Shown here in pieces: positions 36,233-47,395 of a stretch of 64,000 nucleotides of DNA. A program made the translations under genes and the position numbers. Positions within the stretch are counted from its first letter, which is position 1; every line of letters begins with the position of its first letter. Below the pieces are notes generated by a model. That model saw nothing but the letters and a program-made list of their open reading frames with translations, ran no database searches and was not told the DNA's origin. The DNA comes from Anisus vortex (taxonomy: Eukaryota; Mollusca; Gastropoda; Planorbidae), in contig OX421500.1 in NCBI GenBank assembly GCA_949126835.1, forward strand, positions 21,613,167-21,677,166. The letters run 5' to 3'.

Positions 36233-37554
36233 AAGGGGTCGGCAACCTAAGACACGCGTGCCATACTTGGCATGCAGAGCGGTTTTCAATGGCACGCGAG
36301 AGACCTCCAAGAGGTGTTTTATTATTGATGAAAACAAGAACAACAATGTGTTTCAGTAATATTTATATTAAGTGAAATCAATTTCACAACATTTAACTAT
36401 ATGTACTTCCCTTTTCAAAGGCACATATAAAGATAGATTGTTGGGCTTTTTCAGAAGCACATCGATGCACTCAAAGCGGAGTTTCAAGACTTTCAAATTG
36501 ATTTTTTCATACAGAATCAAGCTAACTAGCTTACTCTTACTACGACCTTCTTTGCTGTAGATACTTCTTTTTATTAATTTTAGGGATATTGGCGATTTGA
36601 AAACGTAGCCAGTTGATTTTTAAACCTTTAATGAAATGTGCATCGAAATGTGCCAAATTGTTTAAGAGATAAACTCCTCAAGGTTGAATGGACAAATAAT
36701 TAATGCAGGAAATGTTCACTTACAACTATTTAACGTAAATTAATTTTATACCTCTAATAATTAAATCTTGTAATGAATACCACAACGCTAGTTTATATAA
36801 AGAAATAATAATTAGTCAGTAATATTTGTTACATTACAAAACATTACTTCTTTGGCATCACTATTGAATCAAATTGAGAATCTTTATTTTAATTAAAGGG
36901 AGATAATTAGCTACTTTTATTTCCGCTAATATTTCTAATATTATGATTTTTAATTTTTATTATATAAAATACTAAATGGTCTACAATAACTTTATAATGA
37001 CCAAACTGTCAAAAAGTAGTTGAAAATTTTATAAATGTTATATGACTAATATAATATATGCACATATTTTTCACATTATATTAACTACCCAGTTTGTATG
37101 ATTACTTTGTATCAATTCCGCTAAACGTCGTTAACAAAGATACTTTTTAAAAGTAAATTAAAAATCACAGTGAAACTGAGAATGAAATATAATAATCCAT
37201 AATAGTTGATGATAAATAGACTATGTATCTGGACACCTACATAATAACCTTTACAAAATAGTTACCATAAATGTGAAAGTTTGGTAATATAATTTTGTAC
37301 TTAGTGAATATGCTAATAAAGAGGATGATAATCACATACACATTATTTTTTAAAATTAAATATAAAACGCTTTAACGATTTTCTCTAAAGAGTTCCTTTG
37401 CTTTTGGCCTTTGTCTAGCTACGGATTTAAATTACCTACTTGTCTTATAAGAAAACAAGTATAATAGAGCAGGTTAACCTTTAGGCTGTTGGGACGCTGA
37501 ATGATTTAGAAATCATAGCTTGGCACACCATTAGCAAAAGGTTGCCGACCCCTG
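36233..37554. mobile_element. hAT-like element with 15-bp inverted ends
   Basis: The left end AGGGGTCGGCAACCT is the inverted complement of the right end AGGTTGCCGACCCCT with no mismatch in 15 bases. Inside the ends there are further related motifs (TGCCATACTTGGCATGC on the left, TTGGCACACCATTAGC on the right). The interior is AT-rich and has no long open frame, so the copy is non-autonomous. Flanks share CTAGA but I cannot define a clean 8-bp target duplication. Confidence 0.65.
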
Positions 37555-38920
37555 CTAGAGTGTGACCTTCACTTCGTATCAAATTAAATTAAACTAAAAT
37601 TAACTAGATCTAACAAGGTTCATTAATTATATTGTGAAAAATTAAATTGTATAAATGCAATTTAAAAAAAAATAAATATTAGAAACAGTATAAATTGTGC
37701 TACATGGCTTGTTAAAATTATTAAATTATTTTTTCCCAAAAAGGCCCTTTTTTTTCGAAAATGGTCGTAGGGGTAGCGGGCGCTCCCCCTGCCCCCCCCC
37801 CCTGGCTACGCTACTGACACACACGCCAACACACACCTACACACAGATACCCACACATGCGCACTTTCACATATACCAACACACCGTGTCTCTGTTTGGA
37901 TCAATTTACTTTGTTTCAAGACAATTCAAGGAAACCGAAATGTTCTATCATCTTTTTTTTTCTGCTTCCTGTTCGATTTTTTGTTCAATTTAAAGTTAAA
38001 ATCTAGATCGTAGAACGTTCTAGAATTTGACCAATAGATTCTTGTGGACCACAGCACGTTCAGATAGTGGAGACTGTAGTAAATCTATTATAGGAATAAT
38101 CTTTTAGAGTCTGTATTTCTCTTCTGCCTTTTTTAAACGAGACATTCACAAAAGACAATGTTGCAGGCTGAACATTTAGAAAGCTTTAAAAAGTTAGAAC
38201 ACTGTAGTTGAAACTATGAACTATATAATTTAGTGTTATAGTCTGGAATAGCCTAGTAAAGGGATGCAAATAATATATTGGCCTCTAAGATTAGGTCCCT
38301 GCCCATTGCAGTTACAAATTGTCACTTGACTTGTAACATGATTAGCTATTGAGAGAACGAGACTACCAACACATATCATGTTCAGAAAAGTTCTGACAAC
38401 AAATTAAAAGTATAAATCTAGTCTTGGATTGCTAAATAAATGTTTGGATGGGCTCCGGACTGATAGACATTCAGAATGGAATGCGACAAGCGCCAAGAAC
38501 CATTACGAGATCTGCCCATCAGTCAACACGTCTCTCAACTTTTCTCCACTGTTTTGAATTTAACTATTATTGTTTATGTTTGATTTAAAAGACTTATTAT
38601 GCGAAACATTATAATACCTTTTTTTGGTGTCTATTTGAATGAAAAATTTCATAGAATGTATAATTACAATGAATAAATTATGATTGTTTTGACCTTGACC
38701 AACTTTTTAAAAATCATCTTTTAAATTGCTAAATTTTAATGGTCATCTAAATAATAGCATATTCGTCGCTATTTTTAAGTTTAAATTCAGATGTAACTTT
38801 AAGACATGCCTTTTGTCCTTGATTGGCAGAAGGCTACTCTGTTTCTTTAAAATTCAAACCAATCAACAGCAGGCGGTGTGTAGGAAAAAATATGAAAGTG
38901 TAAAATTGTTAAAACGTATC
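37555..38920. other. non-coding stretch
   Basis: A C-rich patch is at 37785-37803 and a CACAC-rich patch at 37818-37860. Frames at 37697-37993 and 38726-38962 show no recognised domain. Confidence 0.4.
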
Positions 38921-39283
38921 TGTCACTGTTGTAGATGTTATAGAACGTACGCATGTTATTAGATGAGGAATAAGAATGGTGTGCATGTTGTTATTATGTA
39001 CGAGATTTCACCATTATATGAAAGGGAAGTGCGCATGTTATTTGTGTGATATAGCAACGCTGGATCCTAGATACAAGTAAGTTGAGATTGGACTTTACGC
39101 AAACAAGACGTATATGAGATGGGTCTTCGTACAAGTCTATAGTCAAGTACAGAAAGTATTGTTGTGATGAGCTAGAGCATACCAGTGTTACAGCGACTAA
39201 TTGATTAAAGAATCGTGTATTATATTGAGGAGCCTTCGTTGATATCATTTTATGAAGTAACTGTGAGTCTTAGTCCTGTGACA
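38921..39283 (+). repeat. 5' LTR of the deleted gypsy copy
   Basis: 363 bp, TG...CA ends. Compared with the other LTR it carries 7 extra bases near 39213 and a few substitutions. Confidence 0.88.
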
Positions 39284-39296
39284 GATTTGGTGGCAG

Positions 39297-39841
39297 CGGA
39301 TTTACAATTTATTCCAAGGTTTTCAAACATTGTGGAACCGTTAGTACAATTAACAAAAAAGAATAGTCCTAACAAAATTGAATGGAATAAAGAATGTGAA
39401 GAAGCGTTGGCAAACATAAAGGCTATCTTTCAATCTACACCTATTCTAGTGCCCATAGATATCAGAAAAGAGCTTACGTTAGCTACTGACGCCTCAAGAA
39501 AAGGCTTAGGGGCTCTTTTGATGCAATATGATCAAGGAATTAATAAGCCTATACTGTATCTTAGTAGAAAATTAAATAAAGCTGAGGATAATTATTCAGT
39601 AATAGAATTAGAATGTTTGAGTCTCTATTGGGCCATTACTAGGCTACACAAATATTTGTTAGGCAAGAAATTCACAGTGTTAATTGATCATAAACCTTTA
39701 TTAAAATTTAACAGTGATAAGGTCAAGAATGGCAGAGTGACCAGATGGGCATTAGCGTTACAGGATTATCAATTTGATATAAAATCGATAAAGGGGGAAA
39801 ATAATAAGATACCTGATGTTTTATCGAGATTTACTGTTTAA
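39297..39841 (+). pseudogene. gypsy RT C-terminus and RNase H fragment
   Basis: The open frame encodes the end of RT (FIPRFSNIVEPLVQLTKKN), then RNase H with LATDASRKGLGALL, VIELECLSLYWAI and VLIDHKPLLKF, and ends at PDVLSRFTV before a stop. RNase H looks intact. The RT palm with its catalytic box is absent because of the internal deletion. The ATG at 39215 lies in the LTR and is unlikely to be a real start. Confidence 0.85.
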
Positions 39842-40148
39842 AACATTGCTTGAAATTGTTTAATTATTTTGTTGATGTTTAACAATATGTTTTTTTTCTG
39901 TTGTTCCAGAAACAAAGAACTTAGAGTTTGACTGTTATGAGTGAAAGGGTAATAAAGTTTGAGATGAAGTAAGATAGTTGTAGTTTGGGATGAAAGTATG
40001 CATGAGATATTATATTATGTATTAGATGAGGAATGATATTGTTGTTAGTTGTAGTTTATATATATATAATTATAATTAATTAGTTTACTATAAATATTTA
40101 AAAAAAAAAAAATTTATTTGATAAAATTTTTAAAATGTGGGTGGATGG

Positions 40149-40504
40149 TGTCACTGTTGTAGATGTTATAGAATGTACGCATGTTATTAGATGAGGAATA
40201 AGAATGGTGTGCATGTTGTTATTATGTACGAGATTGCACCATTATATGAAAGGGAAGTGCGCATGTTATTTGTGTGATATAGCAACCCTGGATCCTAGAT
40301 ACAAGTCAGTTGAGATTGGACTTTACGCAAACAAGACGTATATGAGATGGGTCTTCGTACAAGTCTATAGTCAAGTACAGAAAGTATTGTTGTGATGAGC
40401 TAGAGCTTACCAGTGTTACAGCGACTAATTGATTAAAGAATCGTATTGAGGAGCCTTCGTTGATATCATTTTATGAAGTAACTGTGAGTCTTAGTCCTGT
40501 GACA
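40149..40504 (+). repeat. 3' LTR of the deleted gypsy copy
   Basis: 356 bp. It is preceded by the purine-rich GTGGGTGGATGG, the expected position of the polypurine tract. Confidence 0.88.
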
Positions 40505-40970
40505 GTATCAAAAGGCCTAGATCTTTATTTATACAGACAATCAGTTTTATTTCACTAGTATAACAAACAATGAACAAGAAAACAACTACAAATTGATTAA
40601 TTGAATTTTATTAATACAGGGATCATGCAAACATGGAGTGAGGTGAGATGTTTTAGCTTACTGGAACCCAGTAGGCGACGATTTGCCACTAAAAATGCGA
40701 ATATTCCACAACTAAAAAAATAAACTGACACTATAAATAGACTTAAAGTACAAGAAAAAATAAATTAAAGATGGTATGCCTACTGTAGAATGGAAGAGAC
40801 CATTGTCCGACACATTTATTAGACACGAGCTAGAGAATGGATTGCACACAAATAAATATTTAAAAACTTAGCAAGATTAAAAAGTAAAATTAACCACAAG
40901 GACATTTTATGCGACATGAATGCAAAGCAACAGCGCGATGTGTGCCATTCCAATGGTCTTTGGTTCCTTG

Positions 40971-41241
40971 TCAGGTTAAGGTAACTATTTGTTCACGTGT
41001 ATGAAGGTTGTCCCTGGGTCTGTCCCGTTCTGTTGTATACCGGACGGCTGGGCATAGTGCTGATATCAAAATCCCTTTGCTTGTCATGGCCAAGAAAACA
41101 CCATGTCCTGAAAGGAACAATTGACATATTAAGTTGATGGTAGAAAATATTACTTTGCCCACTTATCAAAGGCCATTGGTGTAGAAAGCACAATGTCCAA
41201 TCAAATTTTTCACCAACAGAGACCTGAACTCTAATGAACAT
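40971..41241 (-). CDS. possible two-exon 3' end of an unknown gene
   Basis: On the - strand a good acceptor (TGTGTCCTTCAG) precedes an open segment 41241-41163, with a possible donor AA/GTGGGC. After a 55-base gap a second good acceptor (TTGTTCCTTTCAG) precedes 41107-40971, which ends in TGA. The two join in phase and encode 71 residues with no domain I recognise (for example HGVFLAMTSKGILISA). The proposed intron is very short, and a - strand AATAAA lies about 370 bases downstream near 40605. It could be the last exons of a real gene or an old element. Confidence 0.25.
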
Positions 41242-41499
41242 CTGAAGGACACATAATAAACATAAATAAAGAACTATTACATAGTTAAAACATACCAGAT
41301 AAGATAAAACTAAAATAAATTCATTAAACATAGCGACATAGAACTATATATAGCCTACTTATTCTGATAGCTCATAGTCAGTCATAGTCATTGCCAGTCA
41401 TACCCTAGTCGACCTAGTCCTAAACAATAAACCTAGACTACGATATAAGTTGATAAAACGAATATTCGAGCTTTTACAATATCTAGGCCTTAATAAGTG

Positions 41500-42077
41500 A
41501 ACAGCTAATGCCGTAGCAGTCTCTCTAATTGAATCAAGGCTGGATTACTGTAATAGCTGTCTGTGGGGTCTGCCCCAGAACCAGCTTCAGAGACTCCTGA
41601 AAGTACAAAACACTGCGGCACGCATTGTGTAAGGGACTAAGAAGTCGGACTACATAACCCCAGTTCTTAAAGATCTCCAGTAGCTCCCTGTGACCAAGCG
41701 CATTGACCATAAACTTCTGTCACTTGCCTATAGCTGTATGTAAGGCACTGCCCCTCACTATCTTCAAGAACTTGGTCCCAAGCATGTGTCCACTAAGGGG
41801 CTGCGCTCTTCATCACAGTCACTACTCAAAGTTCCCAGTGTGGATGGACATAAAAAGAAGTCATTTGGTGTACGCTCTTCCGAGTCAGCAGCGCCTTTTT
41901 TATGGAATAAATTGCCTCAGACATTGAGGGATTCTGAAAAAAAAGAGTCATTCAAGAGAAGTTTAAAGACCTTCCTCTTCAACTAAGCTTATAGTATTTT
42001 GTTTTGTTTTTATAGCACATTCACAACTGAAACGTGGAACCAGAGCGCACTGAGCATGGATAGGCGCGCTATATAAG

Positions 42078-42111
<34 letters not shown>

Positions 42112-42115
42112 ACAA
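41500..42115 (+). pseudogene. LINE (CR1/L2-like) 3' end
   Basis: Frames broken by stops encode a typical C-terminal RT region: [25 protein letters not shown], then a LPVTKRI-type motif and APHYLQELV. The 3' part ends with GCGCGCTATATAAGT followed by a (TCA)n run to 42110. It is 5'-truncated and not coding-competent. Confidence 0.75.
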
Positions 42116-42150
42116 ACTAAGTCATAGCATAATCCTAAGTAAATATAGGT

Positions 42151-45100
42151 GAGCTATCGTGAGCTATCGTCGGCATCCGTCCGTCTCCAAGAGACGATGG
42201 TGTAGCTTCACGGCAAAGGTGACCAGCTGCACCGCCGAGAATGGCTGTGGAGGCCAACTCGGGAGTGGCAATCCCTGCCGCACTTCAGGCATTTGAAGGT
42301 GGATGGCTGTTGTAAAGGAACCTTCCGCCTCGCTCTTTTCTGGATGGCAGCTTCCATGCGCCCAGTTTCTGCGCGGGATGTGCCACGCCTGACTGCGAGC
42401 CTCCAGGTTGGTCGGTCAAAAGCTTGGCATTCCCATGTGTCAAGGTCAATTGAGCTCTCATTCAGGTCTCTTTTGCAAAGGTCCTTGAATCGCAGTTTTG
42501 GGCGCCCTATCTTCCGGTGGCCTTCGACCAGTTCTCCATAGAGGAGGTCTTTAGGAATGCGACCTGCATTCATCCTTTTCACATGGCCGAGCCACCTGAG
42601 GCGTTTCTCACTGAGCACAGCGTGAAGGCTGCTCGTGTTGGCTCTCTCCAGCACCTCTGTGTTGGAGACCCTATCCTGCCACTTGATCTGCAGTATTCTC
42701 CGTAGGCACCTCATATGGAAGCTGTTGAGTTTCTTCTCGTGCCTCGCGTAGGTGGTCCATGACTCACAGCCATACAGGAGAGTGCTGAGTACGCAGGCGT
42801 GATAGACGCGCAGTCTGGTCCTCTCGGTGAGGCTGGAGTTGTCCCACACTCGCTGTTTTAGTTGGGCCATGACTGTGGCTGCCCTGGCGATCCTGCTGTT
42901 GATCTCCAAGTCGATGGACTGTGAACTGGAGATAATGGATCCGAGGTAGGTGTAGTTCTCGACCACCTCCAAGGTGTGTCCATCGATGACAATGTTTGGA
43001 GGGGTCTCCGTACCCTGAGCCATGACGTTTGTCTTTTTCAGGCTTACAGTCAGGCCGAACTCCTTGCATGCTTGGGAGAAGCAAGTGACGAGCTGCTGGA
43101 GTCCGTCTTCTGTGTGTGATGTCAAGGCTGCATCATCAGCGAAGAGCATCTCTCGAATGAGGACCTTTGTGACTTTGGTCTTGGCACGAAGGCGCGCTAT
43201 GTTGTAGAGCTTGCCATCAGACCGTGTGTGAATGAAAACACCCTCGCTGCAGTCCTTGAAGGCGTGTTGGAGGAGCATGGAGAAAAAGATGCCGAAGAGT
43301 GTAGGCGCGAGGACGCAGCCCTGCTTTACTCCGCTGCTGACTGGGAATTCCTTGGAGGTTGCGCCATTGTAGCAGACAGTGCTGTGCATGTTGTCATGGA
43401 AGGACCTGACCACCGCAAGCAGGTGTGGGGGACATCCGATCTTCTGCAGCAAGCTGAATAGTCCGCCACGGCTGACCAGATCAAATGCCTTTGTGAGGTC
43501 GATGAAGGCTATATAGAGTGGCATCTGCTGTTCCTGACACTTCTCCTGGAGCTGGCGTAGTGAGAAGATCATGTCAACCGTTGATCGACCAGCCCTGAAG
43601 CCACACTGTGACTCTGGGTAGATGCGTGAAGCGAGGGTCTGCAGGCGGTTAAGGATGACGCGGGCGAACGCTTTACCAACGATACTGAGGAGGGAGATGC
43701 CCCGATAGTTGTTACAGTCGCTCCTGTCACCTTTGTTTTTGTACAAAGTGATGATGTTAGCGTCTCTCATATCTTGTGGAATGTAACCCTGTTCCCAGCA
43801 AAGGCATAGGAGGTCGTGAAGTTGCTGTAGCAGTGCTGGTTTCCCGCTCTTTAGTACTTCTGGTGGGATTCCGTCGCTCCCAGGTGCTTTACCGCAGGCG
43901 AGACGGTCGATGGCCTTGCTGAGCTCATCCAAAGTGGGTGGAGTGTCAAGCTCCTCCATGACCGGCAGGTCTGACATCGCTCTGAGAGCGGAGTCTGTTA
44001 CAGTGTTCTGCGTTGCGTACAGTTCGAGGTAATGCTCTACCCACCTCTGCATCTGCCTTTCCGGATCGGTGATAACCTCGCCTGTTTTGGACTTGAGGGG
44101 GGCTGTCTTAGAGGGGGTTGGACCTATTGCCTTCTTGATGCCCTCGTACATCCCTCTTGCGTTGCCTGTATCGGCAGCTGTCTGTATGCTGTTACAGATA
44201 TTCAGCCAGTAGGTGTTGGCACAATGACGGGCAGTCTGCTGGGCTTTGCTCCTGGCAGTCCGTAGAGCTTGTAGTGTACTGGCGCTAGGCTTAGCCTTGT
44301 AGGCCAGAAGGGCTTTCCGCTTAGCCTCTGTCACGGGTTCCATTTCCTCCCAATGGGCCTCGTACCAGTCAGCATTCTTCCGCTCTTTCTTCCCGTAAAC
44401 AGTGATGGCTGCGTTGTACATGGCGTCGCGGAGGCGTGGCCACTTGGAGTTGATGGTGTCATCAGCTGTTTCCACTTTGAGGGCACCGTCGAGTATGCTA
44501 ATGAGCTGTTGGGTTTTCTCGGGGTTTCTGACACAGCTGGTGTTGATGCGTGGGCGGCCCTTCTTCTTTGAGTGGTGCAACTTCTTCGGCGTTAGGCGCA
44601 CCTTGCTCGCCACGAGGGCGTGGTCCGTGTCGCAGTCTGCACTATGGTAACTACGTGTGAGGAGGACGCTGCCAATGTCCGATCTTCTAGTAAGGACAAG
44701 ATCAAGTTGATGCCAGTGGCGAGAGCGAGGGTGTCTCCACGACACCTGGTGTATTTCTTTGCACTTGAAGAAGGTGTTGGTCACGCACAGTCCGTGATGA
44801 CACGAGAGCTCAAGCAGTCTCTGACCATTTTCATTTATCTTTCCCCTTCCAAAGTTTCCGAGGCATGTGGGCCAGGCTTTTTGGTCAGCTCCTACTCTTG
44901 CATTGAAGTCTCCAAGAAGGTAAAGGCTCTCAGTGCTGGATATCCTGGATATCGCTTCATCTAGGGCTTGGTAGAACTGATCTTTATCCTCATCGGTAGA
45001 GTGGAGGGTTGGGGCGTACACACTGAAGATATTGACTGGGCCAGAAGAGGTTGACAACCGGAGGGAGAGTAGTCTATCTGTGCCTGTTGTGGGAGGCTCT

Positions 45101-45369
45101 GTGGAGCTGACAAGCGTGTTTCTCACAGCAAAGCCGACGCCGTGCTGTCTTGGTTGGTCCGGAGACTTCCCTTGCCAATAAAAGGTGTAGTTGGCTTCCC
45201 TGATGGTACCGTTGTCAGCCAGCCGGGTCTCCTGCAGAGCGGCAATGTCAACGTCGAGTCGCGAAAGTTCCCTATCAATAACGGCAGTCTTTCTTGCATC
45301 GTCTATTTGTTGGGGGTTTGGGGTGAGGCCGGGACACATGGTCCTGACGTTCCAGCTAGCAAAACGAAG
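42151..45369 (-). mobile_element. 5'-truncated non-LTR retrotransposon
   Basis: A GC-rich block sits inside AT-rich DNA and is flanked by the 10-bp direct repeat AAATATAGGT (42141-42150 and 45370-45379), a likely target-site duplication. On the - strand it starts at the very beginning of the endonuclease domain and ends in a doubled ACGATAGCTC motif, a short-repeat tail of the kind used by several LINE clades. It looks like a single, relatively recent insertion. Confidence 0.82.
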
Positions 45370-45417
45370 AAATATAGGTATAGCATTAATTAAACAACAC
45401 AAATAAGAACAATCCAA
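42208..45417 (-). CDS. LINE endonuclease/reverse transcriptase
   Basis: One uninterrupted frame of 1069 codons. The N-terminal third is an APE-type endonuclease (ASWNVRTMCPG, ALQETRL, LLGDFNARVG, a CDTDHALV end). The centre is an RT with NNYRGISLLS, AFIDLTKAFD, SSGVKQGCVLAPTLFG and the catalytic LFADDAAL. Near the C-terminus is a finger of the form Cx2Cx12Hx3C (CLKCG...HSHSRRC). The first 16-17 codons, including the Met, lie in or beyond the flanking repeat and so are not part of the element. The copy has lost anything upstream of the endonuclease. Family assignment beyond APE-type LINE is left open. Confidence 0.88.
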   Translation of the reverse strand: MDCSYLCCLINAIPIFLRFASWNVRTMCPGLTPNPQQIDDARKTAVIDRELSRLDVDIAALQETRLADNGTIREANYTFYWQGKSPDQPRQHGVGFAVRNTLVSSTEPPTTGTDRLLSLRLSTSSGPVNIFSVYAPTLHSTDEDKDQFYQALDEAISRISSTESLYLLGDFNARVGADQKAWPTCLGNFGRGKINENGQRLLELSCHHGLCVTNTFFKCKEIHQVSWRHPRSRHWHQLDLVLTRRSDIGSVLLTRSYHSADCDTDHALVASKVRLTPKKLHHSKKKGRPRINTSCVRNPEKTQQLISILDGALKVETADDTINSKWPRLRDAMYNAAITVYGKKERKNADWYEAHWEEMEPVTEAKRKALLAYKAKPSASTLQALRTARSKAQQTARHCANTYWLNICNSIQTAADTGNARGMYEGIKKAIGPTPSKTAPLKSKTGEVITDPERQMQRWVEHYLELYATQNTVTDSALRAMSDLPVMEELDTPPTLDELSKAIDRLACGKAPGSDGIPPEVLKSGKPALLQQLHDLLCLCWEQGYIPQDMRDANIITLYKNKGDRSDCNNYRGISLLSIVGKAFARVILNRLQTLASRIYPESQCGFRAGRSTVDMIFSLRQLQEKCQEQQMPLYIAFIDLTKAFDLVSRGGLFSLLQKIGCPPHLLAVVRSFHDNMHSTVCYNGATSKEFPVSSGVKQGCVLAPTLFGIFFSMLLQHAFKDCSEGVFIHTRSDGKLYNIARLRAKTKVTKVLIREMLFADDAALTSHTEDGLQQLVTCFSQACKEFGLTVSLKKTNVMAQGTETPPNIVIDGHTLEVVENYTYLGSIISSSQSIDLEINSRIARAATVMAQLKQRVWDNSSLTERTRLRVYHACVLSTLLYGCESWTTYARHEKKLNSFHMRCLRRILQIKWQDRVSNTEVLERANTSSLHAVLSEKRLRWLGHVKRMNAGRIPKDLLYGELVEGHRKIGRPKLRFKDLCKRDLNESSIDLDTWECQAFDRPTWRLAVRRGTSRAETGRMEAAIQKRARRKVPLQQPSTFKCLKCGRDCHSRVGLHSHSRRCSWSPLP

Positions 45418-46071
45418 TAAATCTAATAATTAAATAAACAACACTTAAATCTACAACCAATATAACATTGGAATCTAATATATAATATATCCTACTACAA
45501 CAACTATAAAAAGAAATTATAAATAATAAAAAATAGGCTACAATAAAATAATAATTTACAAGGTCCAGGAAAATGAAAATTTTACTCCTAAACTTTTGTC
45601 CTATTTCTGGTAAAGACACTAAAACTAGAAGATATATTATTTGGAAACATAAAAGTTAGTAAAAGACCTGACCAAACATGAAAATATCTCTAAACAAGTA
45701 ATAATGAACAACCATAACATTAAATACATTGACAACACAACCATTTTAATTACTCTCAACAAAAATCACCCTTAATCATTTTAAGCACACACACAAAATG
45801 TAATAACACACAGAAACACATAATATTATTGTTGTTATTGGCAGGCGACATTGAATCAAACCCAGGTTCAGTCACATCAGCTAAAAGAGATAAATGTAAT
45901 ATTTTCAACAAAGAAAACAAGTCATTCTGTGTGACACGTGTGATGAATTGTACCAAGCTGCATGCTCGCATATTAACACACTTATTTATACAGCGTTAGG
46001 AAATAAAGACGCCTCAATTTAGTTCAGGTTTATTTAATTCTCATACCCTGTACACTAACCCCTATAGTGCC

Positions 46072-47395
46072 TTGACAAGCCCAGACATTAATAACTTAGA
46101 CTTACATAAACCGATAGCTAGATCAACACCAATCAAAACAATTAAAAAGATGACACCCTCTATCACTAAAATCCATATAACTTCAAATCAGCACAACCTT
46201 AAAACACTAAAAATTAATTTCCAAAACATTAAAAATAAAACTGCTGATTTGGAACTGCTAATAAATAAAAAAAAAGAACCAGACATCATTGCGGGTTATC
46301 AAAAAAAAGCTAAAAACCAGATATTTTAATACAGAGATATTTAATACTAATTATGCCAATTTTCGAAAAGATAGGTCAGACAATCAAGACGGAGTCTTTT
46401 ACTAGCCATAAAATCTACCTTCATAGCAGAAGAAATTAAATCAGAATCTAATAATAATGTAGAATCAGTCTTTTGTAAAATAAGTACATCTTATTCAATA
46501 CCACTAACTATAGGCCTAGGCAGTATAGCCTATATAGTTATAATAAGGTTCTTTGCAGATGATTGTATAATTAATAGAACAATAAAGACAGAAAAAAGAT
46601 AGTGAACTCTTACAAAAAGACATAAATGAATTACAAAAATGGGAATTTGACAGGAGTATGTCTTTTCACCAAGAAAAATGCCAACTGTTAAGAGTATCCA
46701 AGAAGAAGAAACAAATAATTACACATTACTTCATTCATGGCAAATAACTAACCCCAAAAAACAATGCTAAGTACTTATGAGTAATAATAAAGGATAAGGT
46801 ATCTTGGAATCCATATATTGAAGAAGTAATACAAAAAATCTAACAAAACATTAGGCTTCATAAAAAGGAGCTTCTGCAAATGTAATGAGAACATAAAACT
46901 AAAATGCTATCTCACATCATTTAGATCTATAATAGAATATGTATCTTCTTTATGGGACCGATCAACAAAAGAAAACATTAAAAAATAATAACAAATTCAT
47001 AAAAGATCTGCAAGGTTTGAATACTGGCTTATATTCACAACTGACAAGAGTAACACCAAAACCTTGAAACACTAGAGCACAGAAGGGTACAGAGTAAAGT
47101 TGTAATAATACAATAATTACATTAATTACTAATTTAGACACAAAAAACATAAAAACAATGCTCAGATAAACATAATGGCAAAAACACTTTTTTTTATCCC
47201 TTATGCGAGAACAAATGCATATAAGTACTCTCTTCCCGAGTGGCATCCGGGCATGCAATGGGTTGCCTGATCAAACCAGGAAAACCAGTAACTTAACATC
47301 ATTTAAAACACTAATAGAAATGCAAGGATGTGCGTAGGACGCAATAATCTTTTTTTATATAAGGAACGTCTGTAATGTATAAGATAAGACACTTA
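46072..47395 (+). pseudogene. decayed LINE with EN and RT remnants
   Basis: An 85-codon frame at 46072-46329 contains LKINFQNIKNKTADLELLI, typical of the start of LINE endonucleases. After a gap, 46548-46570 encodes FFADDCIINRT, the RT catalytic box. At 47200-47260 there is the terminal ARTNAYKYS-type motif. Many stops and frameshifts separate them. The 3' UTR (GCGTAGGACGCAATAATCT, then TGTATAAGATAAG) matches the fragments at 26340 and 54905. Confidence 0.7.

Larger units (their letters stand above)
38921..40504 (+). mobile_element. internally deleted Ty3/gypsy retrotransposon
   Basis: Two direct repeats (LTRs) begin TGTCACTGTTGTAGATG and end CCTGTGACA; the copy is flanked by the 5-bp duplication GTATC (38916-38920 and 40505-40509). 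After the left LTR comes TTGGTGGCAGCGG, a plausible primer binding site. The sequence then jumps straight to the C-terminal part of RT, so gag, protease and most of RT are missing. No integrase follows RNase H. LTRs differ at about five bases plus a 7-bp gap, so it is older than the element at 13301. Confidence 0.9.

Noticed and set aside
39215..39296. Start codon of the RT-RNase H frame in the left LTR
   Set aside because: It lies in the LTR. The pol fragment begins only after the deletion junction near 39297.
42293..45406. Multiple + strand frames opposite the LINE
   Set aside because: They are reverse-strand shadows of the RT frame, open because the region is GC-rich.
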